Assembly: GCF_031143425.1 (NCBI RefSeq)
Contig: NC_090450.1
Coordinates: forward strand, 221,971,442-222,035,441
Length of the DNA: 64,000 nucleotides
Direction: 5' to 3'
Origin: Pleurodeles waltl
Taxonomy: Eukaryota > Chordata > Amphibia > Caudata > Salamandridae
A program made the position numbers and the translations under genes. The notes beneath the pieces were generated by a model. The model worked only from the letters and a program-made list of their open reading frames with translations, was not told where the DNA came from and made no database searches. Positions 47,456 to 58,127 of this stretch are shown here, piece after piece (the first letter of the stretch is position 1; every line of letters starts with the position of its first letter).

Positions 47456-48199
47456 ATGGGACAGATTGACCTAGACTTGGCAACAGTTACACTATCCGGT
47501 AAGATGTCAGGTACTTTCTTTTATGGTAAGTTTTATTGGGGGTATGATCTAATGAAGGGTGACATCTGCAGACAAATTGTGTCAAGTTGGGCCAGGAAAG
47601 GAGATGAACGGGTTGACAGAAGGTGTCCCATTACCATTAATTTGTTGAGGGACATTTTGGGGATTCTACACAGAATTTGTTTTTCTCCTTGGTAGATTGT
47701 CCTATTTTCCTTGTGTATGTAATGGTGCTATCATGGTGCCTTTAGAGTTTCTGAGTTGTTGGGAGCAAAAGTTAGAGATGGCTTGTGGGGTACTCTTGTA
47801 AGTATCATATAGTATGGTATTAAGTTATGGTTGACCGCCTCAAACTCTGATCAATTGGGTAGGGCTCAAGAAACCCTTTTAAAGGTTGACCTTTCATCCA
47901 GATTGCCCCTTGGCTTGTTCGTTTTTGTTTGCTCCTTACCTAACATCTCAAGTTGGGGTATATGTTTTTATGCATGAAGGTGGTTCTTGTTTAACTTCTT
48001 TTCAGCTCCTTACTGTTCTACAGGTAGCGCATGGTAGGTTGGGTGTATCCCCTAAAGAATACAAGACTCATTCCTTTCGTACTGGGGCTGCCACAGATGC
48101 CAGGAGGGCAGGTAAAGGTGACAGAGTGACTATGAATCCTGGCCATTGGAGGTCACACTGTTTTAAATAATATATTAGACTGAGTCCTCAATAAATTAA
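47456..48199 (+). pseudogene. DIRS tyrosine recombinase
   Basis: This enzyme would insert circular cDNA without target duplication. PITINLLRDIL opens the catalytic domain near 47630. A shifted frame then has GAFRVSELLGAKVRDG (about 47735-47785), which carries the first catalytic arginine. HSFRTGAATDARRAG near 48069-48113 carries the H-x-x-R pair. The C-terminal nucleophile tyrosine is visible as YIRLSP just after an in-frame TAA near 48168. All four parts of the active site can thus be located, but in broken frames. Confidence 0.75.
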
Positions 48200-48204
48200 C
48201 ATGA

Positions 48205-48804
48205 TTGTTTTTCCTGTTTGGGTGTTGTTTTCTTGGGGCAATTTTATTTTTCTTTGTAGGTTGTGTTGCAGGTCCTGGCAGTTCCGGTTCATCAGTTTGG
48301 ATCATGTGGCACTCCTTTGTTAGTTGGGTGGCAAAAAAGAATGACTCTCTGTGTTTCAGTCACCAATTGGGTCCTAATGGTGCTATGGTAAAAATTTGTT
48401 GGGGGGTAAAATTGGGATGAGATGGGGGAGTTATTGGGAGTGCTCCCAAAACAATTTGCAAAGGGTTTCTGTCCTGATGTATTAGTGTTGCATTTGGAGG
48501 AGAAAGTTTTAGTTTCTCTGTCAGGTATCGGTTTATTGAAAGCTATGAAACTAGATTTACTTAGATTGAAAGAAAGATGGTCTGGGACACACATACTATG
48601 GACAACATTAGTGTCCAGAAGATATTGGAAAGGTGTGAGGAGTTTTTCAGGTACTGAAAAGCAGCAAAAAAAGGTAACAGGGAAATGAAGGGTTTTTGTA
48701 GGAAACAAGTTATCTCAGTTTTGCAGCATTTGGAAATTGTTCCTGATGATGTATCACTTTACAGTCTGGATGGAGTACATTTGTCATTTTTAGGCAATTA
48801 GTTT
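48205..48804 (+). pseudogene. SGNH/GDSL-hydrolase-like ORF of the DIRS element
   Basis: After the recombinase, a frame reads VWIMWHSFVSW, with the nucleophile serine codon at 48313. This is the block-I G-x-S turn of SGNH hydrolases, with G changed to W. In a second frame from 48422 PDVLVLHLEEKVLVSL corresponds to the H-x-G-x-N-D block, with G and N lost. In a third frame SLDGVHLSFLGN near 48763-48798 is the catalytic D-x-x-H block. Hydrolase frames are known in some vertebrate YR retroelements (Ngaro and relatives). Substrate and role are unknown. Confidence 0.6.
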
Positions 48805-49255
48805 TATCTTCTAGAGATAAGGCTGAGGATTGTGGATTTACTGTTTGAGCGACTCTGGGATACCTAAGTGCATTGTTTCCTTTTTTGGTCAAATTTAGGT
48901 TTGGGGTGAGGCGGGAAAACACCTGTAGGTTTTCCTGGGTGGTGGATTTTAAAGTCATTTCTTCATTCGGAAAGGGGCACCAAAGCAAAACAAGGAGAGG
49001 GCAGGGATATTGAGAAGGACCAAAGGGATAGTGGAGCCAGGGCACTGGTATTTTGGGTGCAAGTGTTGGGTGGGAACGCGCACTGAATTTTATTAGAGGG
49101 TGGGGTTGGGGTTATGATGTGTTAATGTATTAGTGAGGACATTATTTTGATTTGTAAGGCTGAATGCCAAGGTTGTTTATAGTTGCCAGACCTGTTCTAT
49201 TAAAGTTGCCTTTTACCCCTTAACTCTGGTCAGCGTGGTGTTTTGCGCACCATTT

Positions 49256-51360
49256 TCGCCCGAATTGTTACCCGCTCTAGTCCTCACTCCAGTGACACAG
49301 CTGTGTGGAGAGCCTGCGGATTCATGGTTATTTTGAAACAAGCCCCATTGGCTATTTTTTTACACTTGTGATGTACTAGGATCCAATCACATTCTAGCTT
49401 CCAGCTCATCTGAAAGATGGCCACCCCCACAGGTTCACAGGACTGGATCTCGTATTTCCGTCAATTACATTCACTTTGTTAACTGTATAGCACAGGCCTC
49501 CTATTGCCTCTAATCCTCTACTATTTTGAAAATGTACCGGCAAATAGATCCACAACGAAAGTACCTGGGGAAGCTGGTGGGAGTGCAGCCTTCACTGACT
49601 GAGGCAATCATTAGCAGTAAACAGCATAAACCAGGGGGCACAATGAGCCGCCTCAACCACCCGCTGTGACAGTTGTGCCAAGCCTCCATTCCCCTTACCT
49701 CACCCACCTTGTGAGTGGCTGTGCCCAGTCCGGCTTGGAGCCCAGGCCCTTCACCTTATGTGCCCACGGTCCCTGACAAAGCTCTATCAGAGTTATTGTT
49801 CCCTGTACGTGTTCCGCCCTTATGCGTTGTGAAGCCTAGATCGCCCTGTCTCAATATGAGGGAAATGGAGTAGCGGGGAAGAGATATGAGGAATGCTAAG
49901 CTACTTCCACCAACCAGGATTCAGAACTCGATCTCTAGCACCCTTTTCTCCTGGGGTCACTTCATACTAGAGCCAAGGCAGTCCTTTCATTTTGGGCTCT
50001 CCCTCGAAGCAAGCACAATACCCGAACCTCTGACACTGCCAGACATGCCCCTAAGCCACAAGGTTGCTCACCTCAACTTTATTTGGCACGTCTGACAAAT
50101 GCATCCATTACGTGCTGTTCCAAACTGCTTGGGGGGGGCTCCGCTGCCTGTGCCAACCCTCTGTGTGGTGTGAGACCTCAAACCAGCCATCCATGTGAGA
50201 TCCAGCAGCCCCTGAGGCACATAGCCCTGTTCTAGCTATGCTGCTTCCTAAAAGGCATTCCCGTGCTGGCCCCAGGCACTATCAGAAACACTCATTTCTG
50301 GCGTGGTTGCTGCCGCCTTCTCTTGAGCACCGCCGTTCTGGCTGAAGGTGCTGGTGCGTTCCCACAATCTATGCTTCACTGCTCATTCCGTCAGTTGTTT
50401 TGCTCCTCTGCTCTTCTTGCGCAGCGTCTTGGACGGATATATCAACAATCAATTTCTTCTGGCAACAATGATGAGGAATGCTTTTGCTGATCATCCTGCT
50501 CTTTTCGTGTAGCATCTCAGACGGTGAGCTGGCTTTGACTGATGCTTGCCACTACAGGTGCCATCCCCTTCTCTTGGGCACCTCCGTTCTAGCTACAGGT
50601 GCCGGTTTGTGCCTGTGATCCTCACTGTGCTGCTAGACTTGTTGATTGTTCTGCTCCTCTGCTCTTCTTGCACAGAGTCTTGTACCAAGAATCCATCTCT
50701 TCCAGCGTCAATGCTGGAGACTGCTTTTGTTGATCCTCCTGCTATTCTTGCTCAGCTTCTCAGATGGTGCACTGGCTTTGACCAATGCCTGTCTCTTTGG
50801 TGACAGTGTGTTCCCTTCACCGTCCCAGAAGTGGGCAGGGCAATTCCTTTCCCTCCTTGGGCCCTAATGACCTTCATCCTGATCCATGTCCCTGACCTGC
50901 TCTGGAGCTCCTTGTAGCACTGTGTGTGTCCGGTCTGTGCTGTCGAACGGTGCAGGTGACTCGCAGTTATTCACTTATTGGCTTTAAGATTGCCCTCCAG
51001 TAATCCGTCACTTTTACTGCAAAGATCTAACGAGTGACCTAAGGATGTCACAAACTTTGTCGCAAAGCTTTGAATCAAGTGACCTTAGTATGTCCTTAGG
51101 CCCAAATAAGCAGACCCTGCCGTGTAATTTAATTATCAGTGCCTGAACACAAAGCCTCATAATGTTAAATTCCCTCTGGCACCTCCAATCCACTACTGAG
51201 CTACGGATCCAGCATCTATTCTGCTGTTTTCCTTTTAATTGCCCCGAAGTCGTTTGTCAAGTCTGCTGCCAAACATTGTTACCAGTGAGCCGTCATGCCG
51301 TTCCTTGTTGCCAAAGTGCTCACATTTTGTAGATGCACATTGTTGGAGTACATATGTCCA
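49256..51360. other. Anonymous DNA with a 251-bp tandem duplication
   Basis: Two diverged copies about 251 bp apart start CTTCTCTTGAGCACCGCCG (50318) and CTTCTCTTGGGCACCTCCG (50569) and run to about 50790. Both contain TGCTCCTCTGCTCTTCTTGC. No gene is recognised in the rest. Confidence 0.45.
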
Positions 51361-51365
51361 TAAAG

Positions 51366-51433
51366 GCAACATGACTCAAACCCGTAGCCTTAAGAGTTAG
51401 AGTTCAGGATCTTTCCCACTAAGCCATACATGT
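51366..51433 (-). tRNA. tRNA-like head (pseudo-tRNA or SINE)
   Basis: On the minus strand TGGCTTAGTGG (51426-51416) fits an A box and GGGTTTGAGTC (51383-51373) fits a B box, with normal spacing. The acceptor stem does not pair, so it is a degenerate tRNA copy or SINE promoter. Confidence 0.4.
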
Positions 51434-51615
51434 ATCTCATTGTTTTAAAGTTCTTAGAAACCCGACACCCAAAAGATGAAGAAAAAGGGGCAGGGGCCAT
51501 TCCTGCCCCGTCAGCATGAGTTGCATTCACAGAAGAATGGTTTAATTTTGTAACAGGTGCATCAGTCCACTGACCTATCCGATTGACCAGAAAGCAGTGG
51601 CGGCACACTCATCCT

Positions 51616-51800
51616 TTCATACACAAACACGCACGCACGCACATCCATTACAACACTCATAACATTCAAACATGCACGCACGCACCAAACATTCATTTTA
51701 AAACATCACACACTCATTCTTTCACACATGCACATCCATTGACAATCATAACATGCCCGCACGCACCAAACATTCATTTTAAAACATCACACACACACAC
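51616..51800. repeat. 81-bp tandem duplication, CA-rich
   Basis: CGCACCAAACATTCATTTTA occurs at 51681 and again at 51762, each followed by AAACATCACACAC. About two units are present, mixed with simple CACG repeats. Confidence 0.7.
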
Positions 51801-51828
51801 TTACCTTCAGCCTCGAGGTCCCAGGATG

Positions 51829-52232
51829 GCTGGGACTGCTGCCTTCCCTCATTGGCTGACTTTAGGTCAGCAGTCCCAGCCTCGTCACAGAGTGGGATGG
51901 GGTCAGTGAGACTGCTGACCCCACCCCACTCTGTGACGAAGTGTCACTGATTGACTCTCGCCCTGGGCGCTTCAGGGCTTAAACCTGAAGTGCCCAGGGT
52001 GAGTGTCAATGGGTGACGCTTTCTTCGTCACCCAGGGGAGGGCCTCGAGGCACCTTTGCTGAGCCCAGGAGGTCATGCCCATAGGACCTGTGACGTCCTC
52101 AGCCCAGCAAAGTTCAGTTCAGGCAGCCAGGAGTCTGCGCAAATCGCACATGTCTCACTCCTGGCTCTCTGAACTGAAAATGAAGAGTGTCTGTCAGGCT
52201 GACCTTTGTTCAGCCTGACAGACACTCTTCAT
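51829..52232. mobile_element. Second palindrome-chain element
   Basis: Hairpins follow one another: 51829-51880 (13-bp arms), 51883-51938 (22/23), 51951-52009 (23/26), 52010-52034 (9/9), an imperfect one spanning about 52051-52111, another near 52107-52176 (20/22) and 52180-52232 (23/23 arms around a 7-base loop). No coding frame or clear outer TIR is seen. The design repeats that of 392-1108 with unrelated arm sequences. Confidence 0.65.
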
Positions 52233-52239
52233 GAGGGGC

Positions 52240-53440
52240 AAAAGGTGGGGGCCCTACTTTAGGGCGGAGGGGCCACACCTGCTAGAAAGCCCGTATTCTT
52301 GTGGCATGCCGCCAAATGTTAAGGGTGTTTCAGTTCACCTCACAATCGGCCCCATCACAAGCTGCTGCCTCCTCACTGAGGTCTCTCCATTCCCACGCAG
52401 CCGCTCACCTCGACGGTTTGGCCCGAATCCTGCAGCAACGCCCTTAACCTTTGCGTAAATGAGAAACTCTTCTAGGTTAACTCAACTGACAATCTAGGTT
52501 CCGGCCAGCTCACACGACGGCTATCCTTCCAAGCAGGTTCCTCCGACCAAGATGATGACAAGGCTGTGGGTAACCGCTGCATGTGGGGTTGCCCTTTGCA
52601 CTCCCACTTTTACCCTTGTCCTTCCCGCAGAACCGGGTATGTGATTGGTGACTTTGAAACTTGCCATCAAATCACACATGATTCTTTTTTTGCCGGCTCC
52701 TGCACTTCCCACGGCTTCTGTCTGCGCCCTAGGGAGGCATTATGTGCAGGCCTCCAACTGGTATGCTTTGCTGACTGGCCTGCTTCCAATCTACTGGACA
52801 CAAAACTGAAGTGAAGAAGATAGTGGTTGACATTTCTATGCCTCATTGTTCATGGCACATCATGATCATCAAAAAGTACAAATTAAATACTCTTGTTCAC
52901 TTTGGTAAAGTGGAAGGATGGGGTGACACTTCAACCACAAACCAATGGCCACCAATCCAGACCAAATCATTTTTAAAGATTACTTCAATCAAGAGTCTCT
53001 CTGATGAATATAAAAAAAAAAAAACACAGGTCACTCCAACCTTATATGTGCTGCTGTGCAGAGAAAGTCTCACCACCCCATGCACATTTTTTCTTCAATA
53101 ATTTGGCTGCTAGTGTTTCAGTTATATTTTTACTGCTGCTATAGAAGTTGCCTTGAGTGCTGTAATATTTGGGAGCAGTGCACGGCGAGGGCACGATTTA
53201 TAGTTACCTTAGGGTGCGAGTTATAGTTACTTTAAATAACTCTAAATAATGGCTGAATTTCTATGGTTTTGTATGAGTAAATTCAGAACCTAAATATAAC
53301 GTTCCTGTGACCTTTGTTTTCTTAAGTGAATTTCTATGTCTTTTAAAATCTATTTCATAACAATAACGTCCTTGTAACCTTTATTTTTTTTCAAAGAATT
53401 TACATGTTTTTTTAACGTTAATAAATTTTAATTACTATAC
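52240..53440. other. Anonymous DNA with a ~75-bp tandem repeat
   Basis: Two diverged copies around 53270-53400 share TAACGTTCCTGTGACCTTTG and TAACGTCCTTGTAACCTTTA. No gene is recognised. Confidence 0.35.
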
Positions 53441-54601
53441 TGTGATGGATCGACCTCATCTCGGTCGCGCCCACCATACCGTTGGGGCACCAGTTCAGAC
53501 GTTGTTCCTGACCCGGATGTAAATCGGGCAGGAACCTATCCAGCTCCACTTCCGGGTGACGAAGGGCTTTGTAAAGCCCTTCTCGCCGTAGCCCAGGAGA
53601 GAAGGGGAAAAGAGGAAGCGGCAGACGGGACACAACACACGGCAGTGACTCCTGGACCAGCAGAGGCACCCGGACCAGCGGAGGGACCCAGACCAGCGGA
53701 GGCACCCGGATCAGAAGCAGCAGGACCTGGACCAGTGGAAGCAACAGGACCACCAGTGACTCGCCACAAGACAGCATCAGGCCAGGAGGCAGAGCGACCC
53801 GGGACCCGGCCACCCTCAAGGAAGAGCGTGGCCTCGCATGTACGTTGGATTAGGGACAATCCGAGTTCTTTTTTCTTTTCTTTTCTTTATTTTTCCCCGA
53901 GACGAGCGGGAGGGTGTTGTTTTGGCGGTAAAGAAAGGAAAAGGCAGTTGGGATTGCGTTTTTGCAGCAAGTATTTCGTTTCCATAGTTTTTGTCCAGTT
54001 ATTCCTTATTATTTCATTTTTGTTTGTTTGGTTGGTTGTGTATGGCCTTCTGTGCAGCCTTCAGTAAAGCCAATAGACAGAGTAAAACTGAATTTTCACG
54101 CCACAGAGGCTTAAGAGAATATTTGTCTAGGGAGCTGAGCCTATACAAAACAAAAGGGAAGAAAAGATGGCTCCCAATGGTAATGTAGCCATAACTGTTT
54201 CAAAGAAAACATGTAAACCCACAAAATAAAGAGAGTATCGAGAAGGAACCAGAGGAAATGTAAGAGAGTGACAGATAGAAAAAAGAGAGAGAGAGAGAGA
54301 AGCACAATAAATAGGACAAGAAAAATAGAATAGAAAGAACCACAATAACAAGAAGAAATCTTACCAGACTGCTCATCGGTGCTTTGTTTCTACTTCCTCC
54401 CACATGTGCCTCCTGAGAGCCCATCTGGAAGAAAGAAGAAGAAGATGGTGATCACCCTGTAAACCAAGGCAGAATTCCAAAGAAAGGAAGACAACCAAAA
54501 TAAATCAAAACATCACCTACAACCATTAATCCACTCAATAAAGACATCGTGTGCACCATATACCCTGGCTACTAGTCGTCATTACGGTGTCCCCTGTCAC
54601 A
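53441..54601 (+). mobile_element. 1161-bp solo LTR (family D)
   Basis: It begins TGTGATGGATCG and ends CCCCTGTCACA, so TGTGA and TCACA are inverted. Flanks TATAC and TATAT form a 5-bp duplication with one mismatch. AATAAA lies at 54537-54542, 59 bases before the end, where an LTR poly(A) signal is expected. Near 53650-53730 a GC-rich 18-bp repeat gives a GPAEAP-type frame, which I regard as chance. Confidence 0.65.
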
Positions 54602-54669
54602 TATATGTTAATCCAAACACAGCACCCAACCCCCGTAACCACCCAACCTCGCACCACTCATTGCCGAAG

Positions 54670-55110
54670 GATCTGTCTCCTTGGGTGTAAAAATAGGTGT
54701 AAAAGGGTGTCTCTGGGCCTGAAAGTGTCTGTCTGGGTGTGAGAGTGGGTGCAAGAGGGTCTGAGCGGTTCTGTGAGTGGATGTATGGCGGCCTGAGTAC
54801 ATCTGTGAGTGAGTGCGTCAGTGTCTGAGAGGGTCTATGAGTGATTGCATCAGGGTCAGAGTGGGTTTCTGAGTGGGTGCGTGGGGGTCTGAGTGGGTCT
54901 GTGAGTGGGTACGTGAGGGCCTGAGTGGGTCTGTGAGTAGGTGCGTGAGTGTCTGAGTGGGTGTGACAGTGTTTAAGTGGATTTGTGAGTGGGTGCGTAA
55001 GGCTCTATGTGGAGGTGTGAGTGGGTATATGAGCGTCTGTGTGGGTCTGTCAGTAGCTGCATGAGTGTCTGAGTGGTATTTTGAGTGAATGAATTAGTGT
55101 ATGAATGAGA
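54670..55110. repeat. GT-rich minisatellite, ~28-32 bp unit
   Basis: The unit is close to TCTGAGTGGGTCTGTGAGTG followed by GGTGCGTGAGG. It recurs with many substitutions and small indels over about 440 bp, decaying toward the right. Confidence 0.75.
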
Positions 55111-55129
55111 TTGTGAATGTTTTTTTTTC

Positions 55130-55715
55130 GCCGATATTTGTCAATTTGTAGGAACATTACAAAGGGGACACGCTAAGCATTGTGAGGTATTCGTGAATAT
55201 CACGCGTTGTGAAAAAAACTAGTTTTAAGGTCATAATTTGACCCTCCTAGATCCCCATAGCACACCCCTGGAGGTTGCAGCCAGACAATCAAATTCTTTC
55301 TGTTGGTGCACACATTCGCACATTTTTTGCAATCGCCGTGAAATCGACACAATGGATCCGCGACCCTAGGTATACAAATTTATTTTCCCTTTAATATCAC
55401 AAAATCTATTGAATGGATTTACACCAAATATCAAAAAGTAGAATTTGTGGAACAAAATCTAGGTTTCTGCCAAATTTGATGTAATTCCATCCAGCGGTTC
55501 GGGCAGTAGTAATGTTCAAAGCTCCTACAGGAATTAACATGGGAAATGCACATTTTTCTCAGCCCTCGCTTAAAGGATGACCCCAAAACTTTCCATGCAC
55601 AACAATAATCAACGGCACACTTTGTTTGGAAAATTTCATGAAGATTTGTCAAACGATTCTAAATGTATAGGGACTTTAACAAATGTTTTTTCAATAACTA
55701 CCCTATTGGCGACCG
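55130..55715. other. Unclassified dispersed-repeat-like stretch
   Basis: A compositionally distinct block with phrases such as CCATCCAGCGGTTCGGGCAG. It has no coding frame or TIR. It ends at the microsatellite that follows, so it may be an element with a simple-repeat tail, but I cannot name a family. Confidence 0.3.
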
Positions 55716-55721
55716 GCAGTC

Positions 55722-55766
55722 GAGAGAGAGAGAGAGAGAGCGAGCGAGAGAGAGAGAGAGAGAGAG

Positions 55767-55815
<49 letters not shown>

Positions 55816-55849
55816 CACACATATATATATATTTATTTGTATATGTATA

Positions 55850-55881
<32 letters not shown>

Positions 55882-55882
55882 C
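55722..55882. repeat. Compound microsatellite (GA)n-(GATA)n-(TA)n
   Basis: GA repeats span 55722-55769 with a CGAGCGAG interruption, GATA repeats run to about 55814 and TA-rich repeats with TATG variants run to about 55882. Open frames across it are artefacts. Confidence 0.95.
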
Positions 55883-55885
55883 ACC

Positions 55886-57188
55886 CAATTATACATATAC
55901 ATATAATATATATACACCCAATTCATTCTTCCTTTCTCTCTCTATGGCATGCATTCTGGGTTTTTCCATCAGTTACATTATCTCACACTCTTGCACACCC
56001 TAACTTCTGTGTCATGCTGTGCTTTTTCACCACTGCACTCAGATACCTTCAAATAATTGTAATTTATTTCAGTTCTGTAAGTGAAGAGGGTAGCTGTTCA
56101 TGGGCAACGAGGATGTAAGCCAGCCACAGGTAATAACAACGGTTTGTTAGCCACTAGGGTGTTTGTCACACATTAACAATTTCCCAAATAGTAGTAACTA
56201 TCAACACCTTTAGTGGCAAACACAGGAGAGATTCATATTGACTAAACTTTGAGCAAGCATTGGTCAGGATGATGACATCTCCCACAGGTAGGCTTCTGTT
56301 TACGAGACGGTCACAATTGGTCACAATTGGGTGCCGTTCGGCCACCAAATATTTTAGTCTGGCATTGTCTACTGAACTAATCCTTCCATTCATCCATCCA
56401 TCCATCTATCAATCACATCTATTTGGCATGCTATTTAACCAGAAATCTATCTAGCTATATTTTCACATATTACAAAGACCCAGGGCACAAGATGGGGGTA
56501 CATGTGGGTAGACGCCATCCACCCACTAGTTTCACAGGATGGATGCTATCCACGCTGCCATAATGCTTTCATTCCAAGAAGCAATCATGCAGGTGTGGGG
56601 CGAGGTGCTTTGTTATTTTAAATTCCAGCTGGGCCCAAAACAAAGGCTAAAGTTATGGGGCCACCAGGCCTCCTTTTGTTTGACTATCCTGGCTGGGAGC
56701 TATCTGAAGCCTCACATCTAGATGCAAATACAATGGACGAACAACAAAAGCCTGCATCTTGTTATTGCTTCACAAGTGCTTAAGAGAGGCAAGGTTTGAC
56801 TTTGTTCAGTCCATGTATACAAGAGGTATACATGCATTGTAAGAATGTCAGATACTGTCCCAGTATTTAATTTAAATAACACTATTTTGTTTTCCAGTGC
56901 TACTCATCCCAGTGTAGGATGTCAGAGTGAGTTATGACACACATACACATTATTTATTGAAAATACATCATATGTGTATACATCAGTGTACAAGATATGT
57001 TACATAAGACAGTGAGGGTTACAAGTTGTAGGAGTCGTATACCCTTCAGAGCTCACTGTGCACTATTAGTAGAATTTCAATTTATGAACTGCAAGTAACA
57101 AAACATTTTTCTGTTAATGCTATTGCTTATAGCCTAGATACTCATCAACAGAACATAAAATAAATCTGTTATCTGTATATAACATTAT
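55886..57188. other. Anonymous intergenic DNA
   Basis: No gene is recognised. A short CATC-type simple repeat lies near 56389-56410. Confidence 0.3.
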
Positions 57189-58127
57189 GGGGGTCATTAT
57201 GACCCCGGCGGCTGGTGTAATAGTGGCGGTAGTACCGCCAACAGGCTGGCTGTACATACCTCCATATTATGACATTGGCGTTTTGGCTAAAGCGAAACCG
57301 CCAATGTAACACACCGACCGCCACGGCGGTAATGACCGCCGGGCTGGAGACTACAATCTCCAGTCCGGCAGCCGTCACTAGTCTGCCCATAGCAATATGA
57401 CTCCGTCCACTGCCAAGGTTTCCGTGGCTTTTGTACCACCACAAAAACCATGGTGGTAGGCACTATCAATGCCAGGGAATTCCTTCCCTGGCACTGATAA
57501 GGGTCTCCCCCACTCCCCTCCCCAGATTCCTCTCCTACCCTCCCACTCCAGACCCCCCTTACATACACACACCTACATGCACAGACATACACACTCATAC
57601 ACACACGCATACCCACATTCACCCACGCATGCATACATTCATACACACACACAGCAACACTCACTAAGATACATTCTATCACACACGCATTCACACAACA
57701 CAACATACATGTACACTCGCAACCATTCATGCATAAACGCATTCCACACGCCTCACACCAACATGCACGCATACAAAAACAGTCACACACACCCCCACAC
57801 ACCCCCACCACCCTCCCCTGTTGGAGAACCCAAATTACCTGGTTGCAGGGGGTCTCCAGCAGGAGACGGGACACGGTGCTGCTGCCAGCAGCAGCATCCG
57901 CCAGCAGAACACCGCCAGGCCGCATCATGGCTCATGATACGGTTGACGGTATTCGCTACCTTACCGCCATCTGCCACCATGACCGTAGCCTGAATTCTGC
58001 CAGCCTTCTGGTGGAATTCCAGCTACAGTTATATTTTGGTGGACAGTTGGTAGACACAGCAACGGTATGTTGGCGGCCGATGCCGTGGCGGTAGGCGGCA
58101 TTTGCCGCCAATGTTTTAATGAGGACC
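57189..58127. mobile_element. 939-bp non-autonomous Harbinger element
   Basis: The left end is GGGGGTCATTATGACC and the complement of the right end reads GGTCCTCATTAAAACATTGG. TAT flanks both sides (57186-57188 and 58128-58130), a 3-bp duplication typical of Harbinger. It shares CCGACCGCCACGGCGGTA (57316-57333) with the left arm of the 30.7-42.1 kb element and the CCGCCAATGT subterminal motif, so that element or its relatives probably supplied transposase. A CA-rich tract lies at about 57560-57810. There is no transposase frame. Confidence 0.75.

Larger units (their letters stand above)
43020..49255 (+). mobile_element. DIRS-like tyrosine-recombinase retroelement relic
   Basis: Genes run Gag, RT/RNase H, tyrosine recombinase and SGNH-hydrolase-like frame, all on the plus strand. 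Use of a tyrosine recombinase rather than a DDE integrase defines the DIRS order. DIRS elements end in inverted or split repeats rather than LTRs. I could not match the ends, so both borders are approximate. Every frame is broken by stops or frameshifts. Confidence 0.75.

Noticed and set aside
53645..54067. 140-codon open frame beginning with GPAEAP repeats
   Set aside because: It lies inside a solo LTR and derives from an 18-bp simple repeat followed by T-rich sequence.
55636..55926. Long open frames of Y/I or S/L repeats
   Set aside because: They are translations of the GA, GATA and TA microsatellite.
57431..57993. Histidine/threonine-rich frames at 57.4-58.0 kb
   Set aside because: They come from the CA-rich tract in the non-autonomous Harbinger element.
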